From the NCBI GenBank assembly GCA_044232905.1, contig JBIIKZ010000073.1, forward strand, positions 1 through 10,568: a stretch of 10,568 bases of DNA, in the 5' to 3' direction. Every line of letters begins with the position of its first letter. Position 1 is the first letter of the stretch. Both the position numbers and the translations under genes were made by a program. Below the pieces are notes generated by a model. The model was not told the origin of the DNA. It saw nothing but the letters and a program-made list of their open reading frames with translations, and did not search any database. This document shows positions 6,570 to 10,568 of this stretch, piece by piece. Origin of the DNA: CANHVK01 sp044232905. GTDB taxonomy: Bacteria; Bacteroidota; Bacteroidia; Flavobacteriales_D; Crocinitomicaceae.

Positions 6570-6615
6570 GTAATAAATGATCTTTTTCATTAACTTAAAT
6601 AAGAAATGAGAAAAA

Positions 6616-7062
6616 ATGCCAAGATCGTATTCACAAATTTGGGTTCATGCCGTTTGGGCGACAAAAAATCGAAAAGCACTGATTCACCCAAAAATAGAAA
6701 GAGAATTATTTGATTTTATGAAAGACGAATTAAAGAAAATGGGATGTATGGTGAGTATTGTCAACGGTATGCCTGACCATGTTCATTGTCTTTTTGGAAT
6801 AAACCCTCAAAAATCAATTACAGATATCATCAAACAAATCAAAGGGAGCAGTTCGTATTTTGTCAATAAAAACAATCTCATTCCTGAAAAATTCATTTGG
6901 CAACGCGGTTTTCGTGTATTCGGCGTTTCACATTCTGCTGTGGACAATGTTTATTATTATATACGAAACCAAAAACAACATCATCAAAAACGCACATTTG
7001 AATCCGAATATTTAAAATTCATGGAATTACATGGATTTAAAAATGTGGAATTGGATGAATAA
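6616..7062 (+). CDS. tnpA: IS200/IS605-like Y1 (HUH) transposase
   Basis: A 148-residue single-domain Y1 transposase (Transposase_17/COG1943 type), which in the family cuts and rejoins single-stranded DNA next to hairpins. The metal-binding HUH motif is H55-V-H57 in MPDHVHCLFG. The nucleophilic tyrosine is most likely Y115 in VYYYIRNQ, with Q119 completing the YxxxQ helix motif; Y113 and Y114 are neighbours. Residues 94-104 (IWQRGFRVFGV) match the conserved pre-helix region. The length is normal for TnpA and the frame is intact, so it may be active. No TnpB or other accessory gene accompanies it. The start at 6616 follows an A-rich leader (GAAATGAGAAAAA), normal for this phylum. The stop codon overlaps the first two bases of palindrome 3. 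Confidence 0.92.
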   Translation: MPRSYSQIWVHAVWATKNRKALIHPKIERELFDFMKDELKKMGCMVSIVNGMPDHVHCLFGINPQKSITDIIKQIKGSSSYFVNKNNLIPEKFIWQRGFRVFGVSHSAVDNVYYYIRNQKQHHQKRTFESEYLKFMELHGFKNVELDE

Positions 7063-7100
7063 CCTCATCGGCACGGGTTTAAACCCGTGCCGATGAGGTT
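7061..7100. repeat. Palindrome 3: perfect 40-base palindrome (GGGTT-TA-AACCC core)
   Basis: Bases 7061-7080 (AACCTCATCGGCACGGGTTT) are the exact reverse complement of 7081-7100. The inner 32 bases (7065-7096) have the same length and outer arms as palindrome 1. It occupies the entire convergent gap: its first two bases finish the tnpA TAA and its last base begins the SDR stop codon on the other strand. It may be the right end of the element and could also act as a bidirectional terminator. Confidence 0.95.
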
Positions 7101-7786
7101 TATTTCTTCACCACCGACATACCTCCATCCAAATGCAAAATTTGTCCAGTCATCCAAGCGGATTTCTCCGTCAATAAAAACTCAAGCATATTAGCTACAT
7201 CTTCAGATGTACCAATAGTTGCCAATGGATGACGTTGCGCAATGACTTGCTTTTTCTCTTCGGTATTGGTCATGCGTTGAGTCATTTTGGTTTCTGTCAA
7301 CGATAAAGCGATGGCATTCACACGGATTTCAGGAGAAAGTTCAGCCGCCAAGGAGCGAGTTAACCCTTCAATTGCTCCTTTATTCATTCCAACCGAAGCG
7401 TGAAACGGCATACCTAATTGCACTGCCACCGAACTAAAAAACACTACCGATGCTTGTTTAGATAATTTTAAATTTGGTAAATACATTTTCACCGCATTAA
7501 ACGCGCCTAATACATTGATTTTGTATTCTTCTAATAAATCTACTTCTTTTAAGGATCGCATCGGCTTTAAGTTCACTGAACCTGGGAAATAAACTAATCC
7601 ATCAATTTGCCCTTCTAATTGCGGGAAATCTGATTCTGATAATCCCGAAATGATATGTGAGTGACTATACTCACTCGTGCATTCTGAACGAGAAAGTCCG
7701 ATAACCTCTATTCCTTGTTGTTTGAATTGGCTTGCTGTTGCTATTGCCATATCCGAATTGGCACCTATGAAGAGAAATCGTTGCAT
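7100..7786 (-). CDS. Atypical SDR-family protein lacking the catalytic tyrosine
   Basis: A 228-residue Rossmann-fold short-chain dehydrogenase/reductase homologue. The cofactor loop is FIGANSDMA (6-14), a degenerate form of TGxxxGIG in which the last glycines are replaced. N91 in NVLG, the catalytic serine region FFSSVA (116-121), K136 in MNKGAIEGLTRSLAAE (134-149), and RVNAIALS (155-162) are all SDR hallmarks, and GQILHLDGGM (214-223) is the usual C-terminal motif. The YxxxK tyrosine is missing: the position four before K136 is V132. It may therefore be a non-catalytic cofactor-binding protein or use another residue. Similar SDR genes occur near photolyase clusters in this phylum as far as I recall, so it may once have belonged with the operon now separated by the FISUMP gene and the insertion element. 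The substrate is unknown. Confidence 0.85.
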   Translation of the reverse strand: MQRFLFIGANSDMAIATASQFKQQGIEVIGLSRSECTSEYSHSHIISGLSESDFPQLEGQIDGLVYFPGSVNLKPMRSLKEVDLLEEYKINVLGAFNAVKMYLPNLKLSKQASVVFFSSVAVQLGMPFHASVGMNKGAIEGLTRSLAAELSPEIRVNAIALSLTETKMTQRMTNTEEKKQVIAQRHPLATIGTSEDVANMLEFLLTEKSAWMTGQILHLDGGMSVVKK

Positions 7787-7890
7787 AATTAAATAGTTTA
7801 CAATAGAAACATACTTATTAGCAAAAAGTTTTAGACGAATTATAAGTTCTTTTTGAAGTTTATAATTTACTCAAACTATTGCATTATGCA
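7782..7890. repeat. 18-base inverted repeat spanning the ATPase-SDR junction
   Basis: TGCATAATTAAATAGTTT (7782-7799) and AAACTATTGCATTATGCA (7873-7890) are inverted copies with 16 of 18 positions paired. One arm covers the SDR start codon and the other covers the ATPase stop codon, enclosing the 89-base spacer. A nested CAAAAAG/CTTTTTG pair (7822-7828, 7849-7855) lies inside. In a minus-strand transcript this could fold over the SDR start codon, but the AT-rich composition leaves room for coincidence. Confidence 0.45.
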
Positions 7891-9078
7891 GTCTCTAACT
7901 TTTTTCACTATGATTTTCTTGCCTTCTATTACAAATTCATCCTCTTGGTCTAAAGTATAGATAAACCCTTCTTCTAAACCGAAAAAATTCATAGCTTCTT
8001 TCAATCCAGTTATTTCCCTTAATTTATTTTCAGAATGCAATTGCTCACATACTTGGATTACTTTTTTACACACACCCTTTTCCATCACAACGAAATCACA
8101 CTCCCCTTTTTCACGAAAATAAAAGAGTTCCGTAGTTTGCTGACGTAAATGGAGATAAACTAAATTTTCTAGTAGTCTTCCTGAATCTGATGATCGGCTT
8201 ATAGTATTCGCTTGGATAAATCCAGAATCGATTGCATATACCTTACGTGGGTTAACCAAAACACTTTTCGGCGACCAACTGAAACGTGGTAAAAAGAATA
8301 AGATATACGTGTCTTCTAGCCATTTCAAATAATCTGATACAGAGTTTGTCGAACCAACATCAAATGCCTTGCGTAAACTATTAAAAGTGGTTTCTTTTCC
8401 GACATTACTCAATAAATGCAAAGCGATATCAAACAAAGTTTTTGTGTTACGTATGCCATAACGGACAGCAATATCTCGAAATAAGATATCACGTAACAAC
8501 GTTTGAAGAACATCTGTGTTTTTCGAATCTAAAAATTCTGGGAAACCTCCAAATTTCCGGTAATTTTCAAACGAAACCAAGTTGTTTTCTTGTTTGGTAT
8601 GTTCTAAAAATTCATTGTAAGCAAACGGAAATAATTCATGACTCAGATAGCGTCCTGTTAATTTTGTTCCCAATTCCTTACTCAATAGCGAAGCGTTCGA
8701 ACCTGTTACAAATACTTTCTCCCCTCGTTCATGTAATTGACGAACAAATATTTCCCAGCTTTCAACATTCTGAATTTCATCAAAAAAATAAACAGGATGA
8801 TCACCGCCTATGATTTCGTCTAAACGTTTAAAATCTGAGACATCAAAACCAAAAACACGTGAATCCTCGAAATTAAAACTAACAACATTAGGTGCGTAAT
8901 GCGCCATGATCATTCGCATCAACGTACTTTTTCCAGAACGTCTTATCCCAGAAATCACTTCAATTTGCTTTCCTTTGAATGTGTTTTCAATCAAATAATT
9001 TCGTGAAGTCAACAAATCTTTTTTCAATTCATTTTGTTGTGCATGAAAAACTTCTTCTATTTCTGATTTAAGCAACAT
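7876..9078 (-). CDS. AAA_14 / DUF4143 ATPase with PD-(D/E)xK-like C-terminus
   Basis: A 400-residue ATPase of the AAA_14-DUF4143 type. The N-terminal P-loop domain has Walker A GIRRSGKST (44-52), Walker B VYFFDEIQN (96-104), a sensor-1 stretch VFVTGSNAS (122-130) and a candidate arginine finger R143 in TGRY. The DUF4143 region follows, with FGGFPEF (176-182), a helical segment and YAIDSGF (281-287). The C-terminus, FYFREKGECDFV (319-330) followed by VIQVC (340-344), resembles the degenerate PD-(D/E)xK fold seen in this family; the usual final ExK is altered. The family is widespread, often multicopy and patchily distributed in bacteria and archaea, and its function is not established. It is 89 bases upstream of the SDR gene on the same strand, and its own promoter region is full of repeats. 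Confidence 0.9.
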   Translation of the reverse strand: MLLKSEIEEVFHAQQNELKKDLLTSRNYLIENTFKGKQIEVISGIRRSGKSTLMRMIMAHYAPNVVSFNFEDSRVFGFDVSDFKRLDEIIGGDHPVYFFDEIQNVESWEIFVRQLHERGEKVFVTGSNASLLSKELGTKLTGRYLSHELFPFAYNEFLEHTKQENNLVSFENYRKFGGFPEFLDSKNTDVLQTLLRDILFRDIAVRYGIRNTKTLFDIALHLLSNVGKETTFNSLRKAFDVGSTNSVSDYLKWLEDTYILFFLPRFSWSPKSVLVNPRKVYAIDSGFIQANTISRSSDSGRLLENLVYLHLRQQTTELFYFREKGECDFVVMEKGVCKKVIQVCEQLHSENKLREITGLKEAMNFFGLEEGFIYTLDQEDEFVIEGKKIIVKKVRDCIMQ

Positions 9079-9081
9079 TTT

Positions 9082-9144
9082 AGTTTATTTTAATAAAAAA
9101 CAATAGTTAATTTTTCAAATATACAAAAGTTTATTTTAATAAAA
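9082..9144. promoter_or_regulatory. Two operator-like direct repeats flanking a promoter
   Basis: The 17-base sequence AGTTTATTTTAATAAAA occurs twice without change, at 9082-9098 and 9128-9144, in the same orientation and 46 bases apart. Each copy contains the dyad TTTATT-TT-AATAAA. The -7 box at 9116-9123 sits between them, and the nearer copy lies directly before the ATPase start codon. This is how paired operator sites for a dimeric repressor are often arranged. Confidence 0.5.
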
Positions 9145-9207
9145 TTAAATAATTAATATTAGTAAAATATACTTTTATATTTTACTAATATACACTATTG
9201 TTTTTTA
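9094..9207. repeat. Outer inverted repeat and strong inner hairpin upstream of the ATPase
   Basis: The outer arms TAAAAAACAATAGT (9094-9107) and ACTATTGTTTTTTA (9194-9207) are perfect 14-base inverted copies exactly 100 bases apart. Inside, 9156-9171 (ATATTAGTAAAATATA) and 9176-9191 form a perfect 16-base stem with a four-base loop (CTTT). The inner stem ends two bases before the outer right arm. The hairpin is AT-only apart from one G-C pair, so it is not an intrinsic terminator for mdh, which has its own further right. Confidence 0.75.
9116..9123 (-). promoter_or_regulatory. Candidate -7 promoter element of the ATPase gene
   Basis: The minus strand reads TATATTTG (exact TAnnTTTG), 37 bases upstream of the ATPase start codon. 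No clear -33 TTG is present. The location between two identical 17-base repeats supports a regulatory role. Confidence 0.45.
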
Positions 9208-9264
9208 GAAAAACACATAGCGAAATCCTAAAACATAAAAATCTGACTACAAACAAATAGAAAC

Positions 9265-9289
9265 AAAAAAGGTGCCCCGGAGGACACCT
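9265..9289 (-). terminator. Intrinsic terminator of mdh
   Basis: Read on the minus strand, AGGTGTCC-TCCG-GGGCACCT forms a stem of five outer pairs, one mismatch and two inner G-C pairs with a four-base loop, followed by a run of six T. It lies 22 bases past the mdh stop codon, where a rho-independent terminator is expected. Confidence 0.85.
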
Positions 9290-9311
9290 AAATATTTAAA
9301 TAAAAAAGAAA

Positions 9312-10250
9312 TTAAGCGTTAACGTTCATGTTATCTAACACATCCATTACTGACTTAACAGCTTTCGCTGACTCCTCTAACAATGCTTTTTCTTCAGTAT
9401 TTAAATCTAATTCAATGATTTTTTCGATACCATTTTTACCTAATACAACAGGAACTCCTAAATAAATATCTTTCATTCCATATTCTCCGTTCAACCATGC
9501 ACATACAGGGAAGATACGTTTTTGATCTCTGATAATCGCTTCAACCATTTGAGCAGCAGCAGCACCTGGAGCGTACCAAGCAGATGTACCTAATAATTTA
9601 ACGATTTCACCACCACCAAACTTAGTACGCTCAATGATTTCCTCTAATTTATCGTTTTCAATTAATTCAGTAACTGGAATACCAGAAACAGTCGTATATC
9701 TTGGAAGTGGAACCATCGTATCTCCATGACCACCCATTAAAATTGCTTGAATATCTTTAGGTGAAACGTTTAACTCTTCAGCTAAAAAAGCACGGTATCT
9801 TGCAGTATCTAAAATACCAGCCATACCAAATACTTTTTTAGAATCAACTTTAGCATTTAAGTAAGCGCAATAAGTCATTACATCTAACGGGTTAGAAACA
9901 ATGATTAAAATCGCATCTGGAGAATGCTTAATGATATTCTCTGTAACAGTTTTAACAATACCAGCGTTTGTAGCGATAAGATCATCACGAGACATACCAG
10001 GTTTTCTTGGTAAACCAGAAGTAATTACAACCACATCAGAGTTTGCTGTTTTAGTGTAATCATTAGTAGAACCAACAGTTCTAGAGTCATACAAATTAAT
10101 TGGAGATTTTTGCCAAATGTCAAGAGCTTTGCCTTCTGCAAAACCTTCTTTGATGTCTAACAATACAATCTCGTTAGCGATTTCTCTTTGCGCTAATACA
10201 TCCGCACATGTTGCGCCTACGTTTCCAGCTCCTACTACAGTTACTTTCAT
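9312..10250 (-). CDS. mdh: Malate dehydrogenase (NAD-dependent, LDH-like type)
   Basis: A 312-residue malate dehydrogenase of the tetrameric LDH-like class, which interconverts malate and oxaloacetate with NAD in the TCA cycle in the cytosol. The NAD-binding GAGNVG loop is at residues 7-12, and D32 at the end of the second strand indicates NAD over NADP. The substrate loop GLPRKPGMSRDDL (79-91) has arginine at R82, marking malate rather than lactate specificity, with R88 as the mobile-loop arginine. D148 and R151 in GILDTARYR and H175 in GGHGD form the catalytic and substrate-binding set. The length is normal and the start at 10250 gives the complete first strand MKVTVVGAG. It is a single-gene transcription unit with its own terminator and a candidate promoter, divergent from the sigma factor gene. 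Confidence 0.97.
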   Translation of the reverse strand: MKVTVVGAGNVGATCADVLAQREIANEIVLLDIKEGFAEGKALDIWQKSPINLYDSRTVGSTNDYTKTANSDVVVITSGLPRKPGMSRDDLIATNAGIVKTVTENIIKHSPDAILIIVSNPLDVMTYCAYLNAKVDSKKVFGMAGILDTARYRAFLAEELNVSPKDIQAILMGGHGDTMVPLPRYTTVSGIPVTELIENDKLEEIIERTKFGGGEIVKLLGTSAWYAPGAAAAQMVEAIIRDQKRIFPVCAWLNGEYGMKDIYLGVPVVLGKNGIEKIIELDLNTEEKALLEESAKAVKSVMDVLDNMNVNA

Positions 10251-10287
10251 ATTAAAAAAATTAGTATTTATTCATTTTAAACTTTGG

Positions 10288-10295
10288 CAAATTTA
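10288..10295 (-). promoter_or_regulatory. Candidate -7 promoter element of mdh
   Basis: The minus strand reads TAAATTTG, an exact TAnnTTTG match, 37 bases upstream of the mdh start codon. That spacing would give a leader of about 30 bases. A -33 TTG at the expected distance is not evident. Confidence 0.5.
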
Positions 10296-10373
10296 TAACA
10301 ATTTTGAATAAAATAAATATTAATTTGTTGGATATTTCTATAAAGTTTACACAAATTCAATTAGAAATTAAAT

Positions 10374-10381
10374 TAATTTTG
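10374..10381 (+). promoter_or_regulatory. Candidate -7 promoter element of the sigma factor gene
   Basis: TAATTTTG on the plus strand matches TAnnTTTG exactly, 50 bases before the GTG start and 18 bases before the short leader ORF. No -33 TTG is seen 17-23 bases upstream. Confidence 0.4.
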
Positions 10382-10399
10382 GAAAAAGCAGGCAACCAT

Positions 10400-10435
10400 A
10401 TGAAAATAACATTCGTCAATGAAATAACAACGTGA
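10400..10435 (+). other. Possible 11-codon leader ORF overlapping the sigma factor start
   Basis: ATG at 10400 opens a reading frame encoding MKITFVNEITT that ends in TGA at 10433-10435. The stop overlaps the GTG start of the sigma factor gene in a GTGA, the same kind of junction used in the photolyase operon. It could couple translation of the sigma gene, but a frame this short can arise by chance. Confidence 0.3.
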
Positions 10436-10568
10436 AAAAGACAGAAGACATAGGATCAATAATTGCTGGTTGTATCGAAAAAAAACGAAGTAGCCAAGAA
10501 CGCTTGTTCAAGCTTTATTACGGTAAACTAATGGGTGCAACATTACGCTATACCAATGACAATGATAC
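10432..10568 (+). CDS. Sigma-70-family (ECF-type) RNA polymerase sigma factor, N-terminal part
   Basis: The first 45 codons of a gene that runs off the right edge. The encoded sequence has the typical Bacteroidota ECF sigma opening: IIAGCIEKKRSSQERLFKLY (residues 9-28), then YGKLMGATLRYTNDND. This corresponds to the start of sigma region 2, which binds core RNA polymerase and the -10 region. The start is taken as GTG at 10432 because an in-frame TGA lies at 10420-10422 and no ATG or TTG comes between; the next in-frame ATG (codon 34) would remove the conserved opening. The target regulon and any anti-sigma partner lie outside the window. It is divergent from mdh. Confidence 0.85.
   Translation, partial: MKKTEDIGSIIAGCIEKKRSSQERLFKLYYGKLMGATLRYTNDND

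Larger units (their letters stand above)
6412..7100 (+). mobile_element. IS200/IS605-like element or domesticated tnpA with flanking palindromes
   Basis: A single-gene Y1-transposase unit: two palindromes (6412-6443 and 6460-6493) and a 40-base tandem repeat on the left, tnpA in the middle, and a perfect palindrome directly after the tnpA stop. Subterminal hairpins and the absence of long terminal inverted repeats are typical of IS200/IS605 elements. The exact ends cannot be placed without a second copy or an empty site. The hairpins also resemble the REP/RAYT arrangement, in which a transposase acts on dispersed palindromes. Confidence 0.6.

Noticed and set aside
8442..8813. Plus-strand ORF of 123 codons
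   Set aside because: Antisense within the AAA_14/DUF4143 gene, whose P-loop motifs establish the true frame.
7874..9108. AACTATTG at 7874-7881 and its inverse at 9101-9108 bracketing the ATPase gene
   Set aside because: Only eight bases, AT-rich and repeated elsewhere nearby (9193-9200 partly); too short to claim terminal repeats of a cassette.
9156..9191. Strong hairpin as an mdh terminator
   Set aside because: It is almost pure A/T and more than 100 bases past the mdh stop; a proper GC stem with T-run at 9265-9289 fits better.

Overview
The window looks like the chromosome of a Bacteroidota member, most likely a flavobacterium-type organism. The DNA is AT-rich, start codons mostly lack Shine-Dalgarno sequences, several intergenic regions carry the Bacteroidota -7 element TAnnTTTG, and there is a FISUMP-domain lipoprotein. 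This is inferred from gene content and composition; I could not search a database.

Left half (about 117-5143, all minus strand, read right to left): a tightly packed photolyase/cryptochrome operon. It encodes an unassigned-clade photolyase/cryptochrome (3674-5143), an iron-sulfur FeS-BCP/(6-4) photolyase-type protein (2142-3677), a DASH cryptochrome (856-2145), a flavin reductase-like protein (248-868) and a 44-residue DUF2256 zinc-finger-like protein (117-251). Every junction overlaps: three are 4-base ATGA overlaps and one is 13 bases. The likely theme is light-driven DNA repair or light sensing, with flavin chemistry and a small metal-binding partner made from the same mRNA. Bases 1-116 downstream are AT-rich with nothing I recognise.

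Middle (5144-7100): a 490-base gap upstream of the operon holds a decayed second copy of the first photolyase's start region, a possible 34-codon membrane-protein ORF and a GC-rich REP-like sequence. Next come a FISUMP lipoprotein (minus) and, divergent from it, an IS200/IS605-like Y1 (HUH) transposase (plus). Three 32-base palindromes surround the transposase. They share a GGGTTnnAACCC core but have different, fully self-complementary arms, and the last of them fills the gap between two convergent stop codons.

Right half (7100-10568): an atypical SDR protein that lacks the catalytic tyrosine, an AAA_14/DUF4143 ATPase with a repeat-rich upstream region that looks like an operator, malate dehydrogenase with a clear terminator (all minus), and the first 45 codons of a divergent sigma-70-family (ECF-type) sigma factor that runs off the right edge.

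Most worth following up: the covarying palindromes around the transposase, the substituted active site of the first photolyase, and its decayed duplicate.
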